Shown: one piece after another, positions 9,125 to 17,188 of the stretch
Layout of the letters: each line of letters opens with the position of its first letter
Numbering within the stretch: the first letter of the stretch is position 1
Source of the DNA: Paenibacillus athensensis
GTDB lineage: Bacteria > Bacillota > Bacilli > Paenibacillales > NBRC-103111
Direction of reading: 5' to 3'
DNA length: 64,000 bases
NCBI RefSeq assembly: GCF_004514475.2
Contig: NZ_MYFO02000008.1
Span: 1 to 64,000 of the forward strand
Program-made: the position numbers and the translations under genes
The notes under the pieces: generated by a model
What the model was told of the DNA's origin: nothing
Seen by the model: only the letters and a program-made list of their open reading frames with translations
Database searches by the model: none

Positions 9125-9409
9125 CTACTTTCGTCCCATGATCAGCGCGGCTTGCTTTAGAATATCCACCTCCATTTTCAGACGTTGGTTCTCTTTCCGT
9201 AAGGCGAGCAGTTCCTCTTCTTCCGACGTCCGATTGTCCTTCTCCTTGAAGGAGCCCGTTGTTTGCGCTTGGTTAATCCAGCGATCTAAAGCAGAGGCTG
9301 TAAGGTCATATTCCTCCACAATGGCTGATCGGGATTTCCCATTGTTATAGAGCTGCACCATTTGCTTCTTGAATTCGGTTGTAAACGTGCGTCGTTGTTT
9401 TTTAGTCAT
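9125..9409 (-). CDS. IS3-family OrfA (helix-turn-helix)
   Basis: 94 aa. MTKKQRRTFTTEFKKQMV begins a homeodomain-like helix-turn-helix (HTH_Tnp_1 type) that binds the element ends, followed by a leucine-zipper-like stretch (EEELLALRKENQRLKMEVDI) used for oligomerisation. It is complete and its stop lies 41 bp before the orfB ATG. Confidence 0.85.
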   Translation of the reverse strand: MTKKQRRTFTTEFKKQMVQLYNNGKSRSAIVEEYDLTASALDRWINQAQTTGSFKEKDNRTSEEEELLALRKENQRLKMEVDILKQAALIMGRK

Positions 9410-9475
9410 TGTAGAATTCCGCTCCTTAGCATGATAGGTTCATTCTACAAGCCCTTATTTTTTCTGTCCAATTCA

Positions 9476-9660
9476 GTGTAGCCGATCCAGCCGATGTGGT
9501 TGGGAAAGAATGCAGAGAGTTGGAGCAGCATTCGGCCCCCAGTTCTGGACACGGCCTGTCCATCATTTACGAATAACGTCCATCGTTGCCAAATAGAGCA
9601 TTTAGAGGAGCGCTTTGGGTAAATGCTTTTGCCCTTCATCACCTTCCGCAGTTGCACCAA
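9476..9660. other. Unidentified sequence between two IS fragments
   Basis: 185 bp between the intact IS end and the second orfB remnant. A short minus-strand frame here has no ribosome binding site and no family I recognise. It may be debris from a further insertion. Confidence 0.3.
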
Positions 9661-9776
9661 CTGAAACTAGAATTGTACGATTACGTCAACTGGTTCAACA
9701 AGCATCGTATTCATGGCACATTGGGTACTTGACTCCTATTCAATATCGTCATGCTGCTTTTATAAAATTTGTTTGA
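9661..9776 (+). pseudogene. Remnant of a second IS3 orfB, frameshifted
   Basis: Plus-strand codons read LELYDYVNWFNKHRIHGTLG, nearly identical to the end of the OrfB encoded at 8313 on the other strand. A one-base shift after the glycine then gives YLTPIQYRHAAFIKFV and a stop. Only the last 35 or so codons remain, so this is a dead copy in opposite orientation. Confidence 0.8.
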
Positions 9777-9825
9777 TTTACTGTTGACAATCCAGCAGGT
9801 CATATTTTTTACGAGGGAGAATAGT

Positions 9826-10191
9826 ATGCGAGCTATCTTTGGCACTTCCTTCGCGGAAGAAGAAAAAAGAACCATTGTAAATGAACTAATTAATAAATTT
9901 GCTGAAAATGAAGCTATCAGGGAAGGCAATCTTATCTGGAATTCGTTAAGAGTACAATCAAGTTCATTTCCGATTGAGAATCTTAAAGAGTTTGAGCGTT
10001 TGGTAAAAACGGGATTGTACTTCTATGACGAAAGAAAAAAAGAACTTTATAGTACAAACTTTGAAGAAGTACTAAAATTTGTAGAAAATCTGGAGCCTTG
10101 GGACAACGTAGATGCATACTTGTTTGATTCGAGCTTTAGTTGGTTAATAGTGATCACTCATGAGGATATTTTACTGACAGTGGGGATTTAA
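9826..10191 (+). CDS. Orphan immunity-like protein
   Basis: 121 aa from the ATG at 9826, which follows GAGGGA by about 8 bp. AT-rich and unlike the core genome. The C-terminus (DAYLFDSSFSWLIVITHEDI) has the alternating pattern of small beta-sheet immunity proteins. No toxin precedes it, only IS debris. The cassette trailer hairpin follows, so I read it as an immunity gene that lost its toxin. Confidence 0.5.
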   Translation: MRAIFGTSFAEEEKRTIVNELINKFAENEAIREGNLIWNSLRVQSSSFPIENLKEFERLVKTGLYFYDERKKELYSTNFEEVLKFVENLEPWDNVDAYLFDSSFSWLIVITHEDILLTVGI

Positions 10192-10225
10192 GGGTCTGTC
10201 AAGAATCGTGTTTGTAAACCTTACG

Positions 10226-10260
10226 AACCGTCTTGCGATTACCGCTAGGCGGTTTCTTTT
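10226..10260 (+). terminator. Cassette trailer hairpin, copy 2
   Basis: AACCG at 10226-10230 pairs with CGGTT at 10250-10254 followed by TCTTTT. The TCTTGCGAT core is shared with the copy at 7408. Confidence 0.6.
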
Positions 10261-10295
10261 GGTCGTGGTAATGTTTTCATTCTTTGCTTTGATTT

Positions 10296-10453
10296 AAATT
10301 CGTGATAGACGGAGAATTCAGTATCGTTGTCTTTTTGTTTCTTTCCGTCTTGTCTTAGCCGCCTTGGAGTCCGCCTTGCGTTCCACTAAAAAATTGACGC
10401 CAGAGCAAATAAAACAAATTGTGGAAGTGGCAAAAAAATGGGTACAGGAGTGA
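10296..10453 (+). pseudogene. C-terminal scrap of a toxin tip
   Basis: A frame without start codon ends STKKLTPEQIKQIVEVAKKW and a few more residues, stopping 4 bp before the next ATG. The arrangement toxin end, then immunity start, is the same as in the full cassette at 7074, so this is most likely what remains of a toxin after recombination. It is too short to name. Confidence 0.4.
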
Positions 10454-10457
10454 CTAA

Positions 10458-10736
10458 ATGAAATTAGTTGAAGCTTTCAGTGTTGGTGTAATTGAAGAAA
10501 CGATGCTTAATACATGGTCAGCAATAGGAAGAGCATATGAAGATATTAAGATTGGCGAAGAACTGGTCTGCTTTACAAATGAGAGACAGCGACTCTCATT
10601 TATTGTTAAACAGATCATGATTTACAGGAAAATTATTTCTGAACTGAATTCAGGTCTTACAGGTGAGTTAATTTTGATGGGAGACGAATCTTTTATTGGA
10701 CTAGAAACGGTAAGTATGCTCTATAGAGAACAATAG
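10458..10736 (+). CDS. Orphan immunity-like protein with beta-barrel look
   Basis: 92 aa, starting 4 bp after the toxin scrap. The spacing of EAFSVGVIEE, GRAYEDIKIGEEL, VKQIMIY and GLTGELILMGD recalls the second domain of translational GTPases (an EF-Tu-like barrel). That is a shape analogy, not a function. Its size, AT-richness and place between a toxin scrap and a trailer hairpin support an immunity role. Confidence 0.5.
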   Translation: MKLVEAFSVGVIEETMLNTWSAIGRAYEDIKIGEELVCFTNERQRLSFIVKQIMIYRKIISELNSGLTGELILMGDESFIGLETVSMLYREQ

Positions 10737-10754
10737 ATTTTGTTTATTAATTTT

Positions 10755-10790
10755 GCCGCCTCGCGATCCATCGCTTGGCGATTTCTTTTT
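10755..10790 (+). terminator. Cassette trailer hairpin, copy 3
   Basis: CGCC at 10757-10760 pairs with GGCG at 10777-10780, with inner GCGA/TCGC and a T-rich tail. It shares CGCGATCCATCGCTTGGCG-type structure with copies 1 and 2. Confidence 0.6.
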
Positions 10791-10807
10791 TAAAGCAAGA
10801 TACTGTA

Positions 10808-10905
10808 CAAACAACGGTTACGGCGACGTGGTGGCGGTGAAGGATACCAGTGGCACTAAATTTAATACGTATGACTATGGAATCTGACAAGCAAAAACAG
10901 AGGCA
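10808..10905 (+). pseudogene. Rhs shell fragment with in-frame stop
   Basis: The frame reads NGYGDVVAVKDTSGTKFNTY, matching NGHGDVVGLADGSGN of the full Rhs protein, then hits TGA at 10885-10887 where the intact gene has a Trp-Gly-Asn segment. It continues in the same frame into the core fragment at 10906, so it is the broken 5' part of a displaced Rhs end. Confidence 0.7.
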
Positions 10906-11802
10906 ATGCCGCAGCCGTATCGTTATGGGGGTGAACTGCAGGATGATAAGTCGAGGTTGATTTATCTCAGGGCGAGGTATTATGATCCAAGTGTAGGACG
11001 ATTTATTAGTGAAGATAGCTATGAGGGACAGATTGATAATCCGTTGAGTTTGAATTTGTATACCTACGTTCACAACAATCCACTTACGAATATTGATCCT
11101 TCGGGACATTGGTGCGAATCAGCAGATGGCAAATGGGCACATGCTGGCGAGTGTGATAATGGCATCCGAGACGATCGATATAGTGATGACATGTATCATG
11201 ATGGAGATAATCAAAGATATAATGGTTTTGAGCCTGTACAAGCTGTATTTAATTATCCAGTTGAAGTTCGGTATTTAAGGTGGAAATTAGGTGACGCGAG
11301 TGCCTTTACAAGTGCAGGTGAATCCAAACAAGAAAAAATGTGGACTATGGCCAAATCGGATTGGACAATTCAGGATGCATTGTCTTGGACTGCATCAGGT
11401 CTTTATTTTGGATTAGTAGCTGTAGAAGCCTCATTTGAGCTTATGGCTGTTGGTGGTGTGAGATTTTTCGTTAATAGAAATGCTAAAATGTCGGTTACTG
11501 TAAATAATCAATCAGTAATTACTTCTGCTAATCGTATTTATGCAGAAACTGAAACCGAAGTGGGTCACTCTCTGGCTAAGCATATGTCAAGAAAACCAGA
11601 CATTTGGGGCAAACCAAAAGGAAATACGGATGTTTTAAATCAAAGGGCTAATCAGCATTTACAAGATATACTTAATGGAGAGGGGAATTTCCAAGTCGTT
11701 CAATCGGGTAATGGAGTTACCTTTTTGGAGAAAACTTTGTCTGATGGTCGTGGAATAAGATTAAATATGGATGGAACTTTTAAAGGCTTTATTGATAAAT
11801 AA
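10906..11802 (+). CDS. Displaced Rhs core with toxin tip, probable nuclease
   Basis: 298 aa from an ATG preceded by AGAGG, though as a fragment it may not be translated. Residues 1-66 repeat the Rhs core (YYDPSVGRFISEDSYEG to DPSGH) almost exactly as in the full gene. The remaining 230 aa are a different tip: a hydrophobic stretch (about 160-185), then GHSLAKHMSRKPDIWG and a closing DGRGIRLNMDGTFKGF. The conserved-looking His and Arg residues suggest an RNase-type toxin of the kind found in CdiA/WapA tips. I cannot fix the family. It lacks signal peptide and shell, so it would act only after recombination onto a full Rhs gene. Confidence 0.6.
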   Translation: MPQPYRYGGELQDDKSRLIYLRARYYDPSVGRFISEDSYEGQIDNPLSLNLYTYVHNNPLTNIDPSGHWCESADGKWAHAGECDNGIRDDRYSDDMYHDGDNQRYNGFEPVQAVFNYPVEVRYLRWKLGDASAFTSAGESKQEKMWTMAKSDWTIQDALSWTASGLYFGLVAVEASFELMAVGGVRFFVNRNAKMSVTVNNQSVITSANRIYAETETEVGHSLAKHMSRKPDIWGKPKGNTDVLNQRANQHLQDILNGEGNFQVVQSGNGVTFLEKTLSDGRGIRLNMDGTFKGFIDK

Positions 11803-11815
11803 TCCGAGGTGGAAC

Positions 11816-12313
11816 ATGGAATACTACGAAATTTTATTTAATATTGATATTTCGTCGATAGATGGTTTGCTACGTGAGTTAATAAGCAACCATGTTTATG
11901 GAGATCTAAATTCCCATTTCTTTGACAATGTTTCCAAGCAAGATTTGCAATATGAAGATGTTTTGGATTTTAGCATCCATTTCTTAGCAAGTGATCATGC
12001 GACATTCACAGCCAGGTCAATTGATCTAGATGGATGCAGGCTCTCCTCTTTGACGGTTGTAATCTCATTTATGGATAGCATTGGGAAAATAAACTGTAGT
12101 TTTCCGTTTTCTGATCTTTGGGAGAAGAGACAACTTAATAGAACACAATTCATAATGTTGATGAATTTCTTACAAAAATTAGCACAAAAATACAATATCG
12201 ATGAAATGAGATTTGGATACGAGCCAGTCCATCAAGATGATTGCTGCTTATTTACTGTTAAGTCTGGTAGAATGGATTTAGAGAAAATGATAACCAAACT
12301 ATCAAACACATAG
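11816..12313 (+). CDS. Probable immunity protein for the displaced toxin tip
   Basis: 165 aa. I choose the ATG at 11816, 6 bp after CCGAGGTGG and 13 bp past the toxin stop; the frame is open further up but that part overlaps the toxin. Acidic, soluble, AT-rich. Position directly after the tip is the evidence for immunity. The family is not recognised. Confidence 0.55.
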   Translation: MEYYEILFNIDISSIDGLLRELISNHVYGDLNSHFFDNVSKQDLQYEDVLDFSIHFLASDHATFTARSIDLDGCRLSSLTVVISFMDSIGKINCSFPFSDLWEKRQLNRTQFIMLMNFLQKLAQKYNIDEMRFGYEPVHQDDCCLFTVKSGRMDLEKMITKLSNT

Positions 12314-12345
12314 TTATAGAGGGTATATCAATATTTTGTAATATT

Positions 12346-12475
12346 ATGAACTGCCCTGTGATCTGTCTTGGAACTTTCTCTTATTGTTGCCACGATAACG
12401 GAACCAGTCTGGTGTTTTATGTCACTAGCGTCAGGACCCTAGGAAGATAAAGCTATTTGCCGTGAGCAGCCGTCA
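12346..12475 (+). repeat. Decayed copy of the cassette trailer
   Basis: GAACTGCCCTGTGATCTGTC and the following CTTATTGTTGCC-ACGGAACC-ATG words align with 7405-7500 (CTTTATTGTC, ACGGAATC, TTCATGG). The hairpin itself is degenerate. It marks the right border of the accessory region just before rluB. Confidence 0.45.
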
Positions 12476-12565
12476 TCGCGTTTGTGACATCTTCAAAAGC
12501 TTGCCTTCCACCCTTGTACTTTCCCTCCCCCAACTGTATCATTAGGGATGAGGTGAAAGCGGAAC

Positions 12566-13312
12566 ATGGAACGTTTGCAAAAAGTATTGGCCGAGGCGGG
12601 GATCGCGTCCCGCCGCAAGTGCGAGGAGATCATTACGGCCGGCCGGGTGCAGGTGAACGGCGAGGTGGTCAAGACGCTCGGCGTGAAGGTGGACCCGCAG
12701 CAGGATGAGATCCGGGTGGACGGACGGGCCATCAATCAACAGAAGAAGATTTATGTGATTCTGAACAAGCCTAAGGGCGTGATTACGAGCGCGAACGATC
12801 CGGGGGGCCGGAAGGTCGTGACGGACTTTTTGCCGGGGATTACCCAGCGGGTGTACCCGGTCGGGCGGCTCGATTACGATACGGAAGGGCTGCTGCTGCT
12901 GACGAATGACGGCGAGTTTGCCCATCTGCTGACGCATCCCAAGCATCATGTGCCCAAAACGTATCATGCGACGGTAAAGGGCGTGCCGCACGGCACGTTG
13001 CTGGACAAGCTGCGCGATGGCGTGAAGCTGGAGGACGGGATGACGTCCCCGGCCGAGGTGGAGTATGCGGACATCAATCCGGAGAAAAACGAGTCGATTG
13101 TCGAAATTACGATTTACGAGGGACGCAACCGCCAGGTGCGGCGGATGTTCGAGTCGATCTCGTTTCCGGTGATCAAGCTGAAGCGGATCAAGTTCGGACC
13201 GATTTTCCTGACGGGCCTGCCCCGCGGCAAGTACCGGCATTTGACGCCGGGTGAAATTCAGGAGCTGCGCGACGCGGCGCTCCAGACACATAAAGTTCAA
13301 AAAGGCCAATAG
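12566..13312 (+). CDS. rluB: 23S rRNA pseudouridine synthase RluB
   Basis: 248 aa. It isomerises a uridine in 23S rRNA domain V (position 2605 in E. coli). Residues 1-60 form an S4 RNA-binding domain (MERLQKVLAEAGIASRRKCE). The catalytic motif GRLDYDTEGLLLLTND contains the conserved Asp. The length is normal. GAGGTG lies upstream of the ATG. It is the first core gene after the accessory block and precedes the res cluster. Confidence 0.95.
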   Translation: MERLQKVLAEAGIASRRKCEEIITAGRVQVNGEVVKTLGVKVDPQQDEIRVDGRAINQQKKIYVILNKPKGVITSANDPGGRKVVTDFLPGITQRVYPVGRLDYDTEGLLLLTNDGEFAHLLTHPKHHVPKTYHATVKGVPHGTLLDKLRDGVKLEDGMTSPAEVEYADINPEKNESIVEITIYEGRNRQVRRMFESISFPVIKLKRIKFGPIFLTGLPRGKYRHLTPGEIQELRDAALQTHKVQKGQ

Positions 13313-13330
13313 AGAATTGGCCTTCTTTTT
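13302..13330 (+). terminator. Intrinsic terminator after rluB
   Basis: AAGGCCAAT at 13302-13310 pairs with ATTGGCCTT at 13316-13324 and is followed by CTTTTTG. The 5' arm overlaps the rluB stop codon. Confidence 0.85.
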
Positions 13331-13399
13331 GTTTATAATGAATTTGTAGTGTGATTTTTTGCACAGCCCCACACTTCAACAAACGGTAGGTGAGTGAAT

Positions 13400-13927
13400 T
13401 TGGGTACATATAAACGTTGGGTACAGCTGGGGATTTTTGCTGTAGTGCTGGTTGTGGGCATATTGACGATTATCAACAATTTGTCGTCGTCGGACAGCAA
13501 GTCCTACCCGCAGGTCGGGGGTAAAGCGCTGAATTTTACGCTCGTCGGGCTGGACGGTCAGACGCATGAATTGGCGGATTTCAAGGGCAAGCCGGTCGTG
13601 ATCAACTTCTGGGGAACGTTTTGTCCGCCGTGCAAGGAGGAAATGCCCGCGCTTCAGCGCCAGTATGAGAAGTGGAGTCCGCAGGGTGTGGTGTTCCTGG
13701 AAGTGAATGTCGACACGAACAAGGTGACGGTGCAGGGCTTTATGGATCAGTACAAGCTGAGCTTGCCCGTGCTGCTCGACGCCAATGAAAAGGTGCGGAA
13801 AATGTACGGCGTGATGGACTATCCAACGACGTTTTTTGTCGGTAAGGACGGCAAAATTACGGTGAAAAAAATCGGTCAAATGGATGAAAGCTTTATCGAC
13901 ACAACGATCGCTGCCACGAAAGGGTAA
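13400..13927 (+). CDS. resA: Thiol-disulfide oxidoreductase ResA
   Basis: 175 aa from TTG at 13400, 7 bp after AGGTG; a GTG at 13394 is in frame but too close to that site. One N-terminal membrane anchor (about residues 7-27) tethers a TlpA-like thioredoxin domain outside the membrane. The active site is CPPC in FWGTFCPPCKEE. ResA reduces the haem-binding cysteines of apocytochrome c. First gene of resABCDE. Confidence 0.93.
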   Translation: MGTYKRWVQLGIFAVVLVVGILTIINNLSSSDSKSYPQVGGKALNFTLVGLDGQTHELADFKGKPVVINFWGTFCPPCKEEMPALQRQYEKWSPQGVVFLEVNVDTNKVTVQGFMDQYKLSLPVLLDANEKVRKMYGVMDYPTTFFVGKDGKITVKKIGQMDESFIDTTIAATKG

Positions 13928-13978
13928 ACGCTATCCAAGGCGACGCCTTGCGTGAAGCGGGAATGAGGTGCATCAGAA

Positions 13979-15895
13979 TTGTTTGCCAACACGAAATGCG
14001 AATGCGGCCATCAAAACCCGGTCGGTACGGTGCTCTGCGAGGCTTGCGGCAAGCCGCAAACCGATGAGGATGAGCAGCAGCCGCTGGAGATGCGCTACGA
14101 CGGCGCGGCACGCCGCTCACAGAAAGCGAATCCATCGATTGTGGACAAGGTCTGGAACTTTTTTTCTTCGGTTAAAATAGCGGTATACATCATTGCGATT
14201 ACGCTGCTCGCTTCGGCGCTCGGCACAATCTATCCGCAAGAAAATACGTTCCTCGACATGGACCCGTCGACGTTTTACAAAACGACCTATGGTACGCTCG
14301 GTCACATTTATTATTTGCTCGGGCTGACGCATACCTTCAGCTCCTGGTGGTTCATTACGTTGTTGTTTATGATCGGCACGTCGCTGGTCGTGTGCAGTCT
14401 TGATCGGGTGCTTCCGCTCTACCGCGCGCTGTCGAAGCAGCAGCTGCGCAAGCATCCGCAGTTTTTGACCCGCCAGCGGGTGACGTATTCCGGCGATTTG
14501 CCGGTTGGCGGCGCGGAAGCAGGCCAGGGCGCAGACGCTCCGGTGGAGGCCGGGTTAACGGGCAGCGCGTCCGCAGCCGAAGCAAGCGTCAGCCTGCGCA
14601 AGCCGGAAGCGTCTGCCGAGATGGCGCAAGGCCGGCCGGATGCAAGCTTCACGTCAAGCGAAGCCATCCGGTCGGCACCGTCTGCCGAGCGCAGCAGCCC
14701 CGCACCAGCGACTGAAGCCGGCGTGGCGTCAAGCGCAGCCGAAGCAAGCGCCAGCTTGCCTCAAGCGGAAGCCGAATGGCTCACAAGTGCAGCGACTTTT
14801 TTACGCAAAAAGCATTACCGCGTGTACACCGAGGATTCGGCGCTGCTGGCCGAGAAATATCGCTTCAGCCGTTGGGGGCCGTATATTAACCATATCGGGC
14901 TGATTATTTTCCTGATCGGGGTGCTGATGCGCAGCATTCCGGGCTGGCATATGGATCAGTACATCGGATTCCCGGAGGGTGCGATCAAGCAAATTCCCGA
15001 CACGTCCTATTATTTGGAGAATGCCAAATTTACGGTTGAGCTGTACAGCGACAAAGAGCTTTCCGACGAGTTCCGCGAAAAAGGCCAGCTGGTTCCGAAA
15101 ACGTACGAAACAAAAGCGGTGCTGTACCACTGCACGGCCGATTGCGACGATCCGACCAAGCAGCCGGTGCTGGAGAAGGTGCACGAAGCCGATATTTTCG
15201 TCAATAAGCCGCTGGATTACAAAGGGCTCAAGGCTTATCAATTTGACTTCAAGCAGACGCCGCTGCTCATTTCGGTACAGCCGTCGCTGAAAAATAAAAC
15301 GACCGGCGAGTCGTACGGCTCCTTCGAGCTGCCGATGACCAACCCGCAGGATCAATATACGGCAGGGCCGTACACGTTGAAGCTGAAGGGCTACTTTCCG
15401 GAGTTTGGTCTGGACGACAAAGGCCAGCCGTCGAGCTTGTCCAACGAGCCTAAGGCGCCGGCGTTTATTTTCAACATCAGCGGGCCGGGGCTCGCTGCGG
15501 GCGGAGAGCCTTATCTGTACTTCCCCAGACAAGTCGACAAGGAGACGTTCCGTCAGGATGAAATCAACGGAGTGATCGGGCAAAAGCTCGATTTGTCGGT
15601 CGGCTCGATGGAAGGCGTCAAATTTTCCACGTACACATCTTATTTGAACATTCGCGTCGACAAGGCGATGCCGTACATTTGGGTCGGCGCGGCCATTTCA
15701 ATGATCGGGCTGATCATGGGCTTTTACTGGCAGCACCGCCGCATTTGGCTGCGTATTGACGCCGGGCGCTTGACGCTGGGCGCGCACACGAACAAAAACT
15801 GGTTCGGCCTGCGCAACGAAACGGCGGCGATGCTGGCGAAAACCGGCATCGAGGTATCACCGAAATCATTGGAACAGGGAGGCAAAATGGCGTGA
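13979..15895 (+). CDS. resB: Cytochrome c maturation protein ResB, with extra insert
   Basis: 638 aa, start TTG at 13979 with GAGGTG upstream. The first 30 residues hold two Cys pairs (KCECGH, CEACGK), a zinc-ribbon-like tag. Membrane segments lie near residues 65-85, 120-145 and 300-315 and near the C-terminus, with the large ResB/CcsB outer domain between. With ResC it forms the haem delivery and ligation complex of system II. Odd: about residues 165-265 are an Ala/Ser/Glu-rich low-complexity insert that makes the protein longer than typical ResB. The stop overlaps the resC GTG by four bases. Confidence 0.92.
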   Translation: MFANTKCECGHQNPVGTVLCEACGKPQTDEDEQQPLEMRYDGAARRSQKANPSIVDKVWNFFSSVKIAVYIIAITLLASALGTIYPQENTFLDMDPSTFYKTTYGTLGHIYYLLGLTHTFSSWWFITLLFMIGTSLVVCSLDRVLPLYRALSKQQLRKHPQFLTRQRVTYSGDLPVGGAEAGQGADAPVEAGLTGSASAAEASVSLRKPEASAEMAQGRPDASFTSSEAIRSAPSAERSSPAPATEAGVASSAAEASASLPQAEAEWLTSAATFLRKKHYRVYTEDSALLAEKYRFSRWGPYINHIGLIIFLIGVLMRSIPGWHMDQYIGFPEGAIKQIPDTSYYLENAKFTVELYSDKELSDEFREKGQLVPKTYETKAVLYHCTADCDDPTKQPVLEKVHEADIFVNKPLDYKGLKAYQFDFKQTPLLISVQPSLKNKTTGESYGSFELPMTNPQDQYTAGPYTLKLKGYFPEFGLDDKGQPSSLSNEPKAPAFIFNISGPGLAAGGEPYLYFPRQVDKETFRQDEINGVIGQKLDLSVGSMEGVKFSTYTSYLNIRVDKAMPYIWVGAAISMIGLIMGFYWQHRRIWLRIDAGRLTLGAHTNKNWFGLRNETAAMLAKTGIEVSPKSLEQGGKMA

Positions 15896-17151
15896 ACGTC
15901 AATTCAGTCAGCAGCACGTTTTTGCTCATCGCTTTTGTTGTTTATATTCTCGCGTTTTTTCTCTTTGTGATCTCGATCACGGGTAAAAGGTGGAGCAACC
16001 GCAAGCCGGAGGAGCATACCCGCAGCTGGAGCCGGGTCGCGTTCGGCACAGCGGTCGTCGGCTTCATTTGTCAGGTGACGTATTTCTTTACCCGCTGGTA
16101 TACGGGCGGTCATATTCCTACGGCCAATATGTATGAATTTATGACCTTCCTTGGCATGATGATCATGTGCGCGTTCCTGATCGTATACCTGATCTACCGT
16201 GCGCCGGTGCTCGGCGTGTTCGCTTTGCCGATTGGCTTCATTATTATTGCGTACGCTTCGGTATTCCCGAGCGAGGTGCAGCCGCTGATTCCGGCGCTGC
16301 AAAGCTATTGGCTGAAAATTCACGTCACGACAGCGGCGTCGGGCGAGGCGTTTTTCGCCGTAGGCTTCGCGGGCGGGCTGATGTATCTGCTGCGCACGGT
16401 TGATTTTGGTCAGACGTCGAAAGCCGGCAAACGCGAGCAGCGGGGTGTCGAGTTTACGCTGTTTATCATTTTGATGCTGATTGCGTTTATCGGTTCGATT
16501 TTCACGTTCCACGGTACGGGGTATAAAGCTGTATTCAGCAAAACGGTCGTGTCGACCGACGCCCAAGGCGCGTCGCAATCGACGGATCAGACCGAGACTT
16601 ACGTGCTGCCGCCGATCGTTCAGCCACATGGCTCGACCGTTGTGGAGATGAAGTCGTTCTTGGGCATCGACAAGCCCTTGTTCGAAGCGCCGTCGTGGAT
16701 GGCGGGAGCAAGCGCGGGACGCAAGCTGAACACGGTGCTGTGGTCGCTGTTGATCGGGCTTGTGCTCTACGGCGTGCTGCGCCTGATCGCGCGCAAGCCG
16801 CTGGGTGCGGTGATTGGTCCGGTTGTGCAAGGCATGGACCCGGAGGATCTCGACGAGATCAGCTATCGGGCGATTGCGATTGGTTATCCGGTGTTTACGC
16901 TGGGCGCCTTGATTTTTGCGATGATTTGGGCGCAGGAGGCTTGGGGCCGCTTCTGGGGCTGGGACCCTAAAGAGGTATGGGCGCTGATTACGTGGTTATT
17001 TTACGCGGTGTTCCTGCATTTGCGCCTGTCGCGCGGCTGGCAGGGCAAACGGTCGGCCTGGCTGTCCGTCATCGGGTTTCTCGTGGTGATGTTTACGCTC
17101 GTCGGCGTCAATCTGGTCATTGCCGGCTTGCATTCGTACGCCGGGGTCTAA
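15892..17151 (+). CDS. resC: Cytochrome c haem lyase subunit ResC (CcsA)
   Basis: 419 aa polytopic membrane protein. The haem-handling WWD motif appears as WGRFWGWDPKEVW, with conserved histidines in neighbouring helices. It starts with GTG overlapping the resB stop, so the two are translationally coupled. It acts with ResB to attach haem to c-type cytochromes outside the membrane. Confidence 0.94.
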   Translation: MNVNSVSSTFLLIAFVVYILAFFLFVISITGKRWSNRKPEEHTRSWSRVAFGTAVVGFICQVTYFFTRWYTGGHIPTANMYEFMTFLGMMIMCAFLIVYLIYRAPVLGVFALPIGFIIIAYASVFPSEVQPLIPALQSYWLKIHVTTAASGEAFFAVGFAGGLMYLLRTVDFGQTSKAGKREQRGVEFTLFIILMLIAFIGSIFTFHGTGYKAVFSKTVVSTDAQGASQSTDQTETYVLPPIVQPHGSTVVEMKSFLGIDKPLFEAPSWMAGASAGRKLNTVLWSLLIGLVLYGVLRLIARKPLGAVIGPVVQGMDPEDLDEISYRAIAIGYPVFTLGALIFAMIWAQEAWGRFWGWDPKEVWALITWLFYAVFLHLRLSRGWQGKRSAWLSVIGFLVVMFTLVGVNLVIAGLHSYAGV

Positions 17152-17188
17152 CACCGGCAAGCTTGTAAGGAACAAGGAGGAGACGCCG

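Larger units (their letters stand above)
8313..9475 (-). mobile_element. IS3-family insertion sequence, 3' end truncated
   Basis: Contains orfA and orfB in the order and overlap style of IS3/IS150-group elements. The orfA-side end appears to be TGAATTGGACAGAAAAAAT read on the minus strand from 9475. No matching inverted repeat follows orfB: orfB stops early where the structured element's outer helix begins. Another copy's orfB tail nearby (9661-9776) shows about nine more codons than this one. The element is therefore probably immobile on its own. Confidence 0.8.

Noticed and set aside
9445-9660. 71-codon minus-strand ORF beside the IS
   Set aside because: Spans the IS end, no ribosome site and no recognisable protein.
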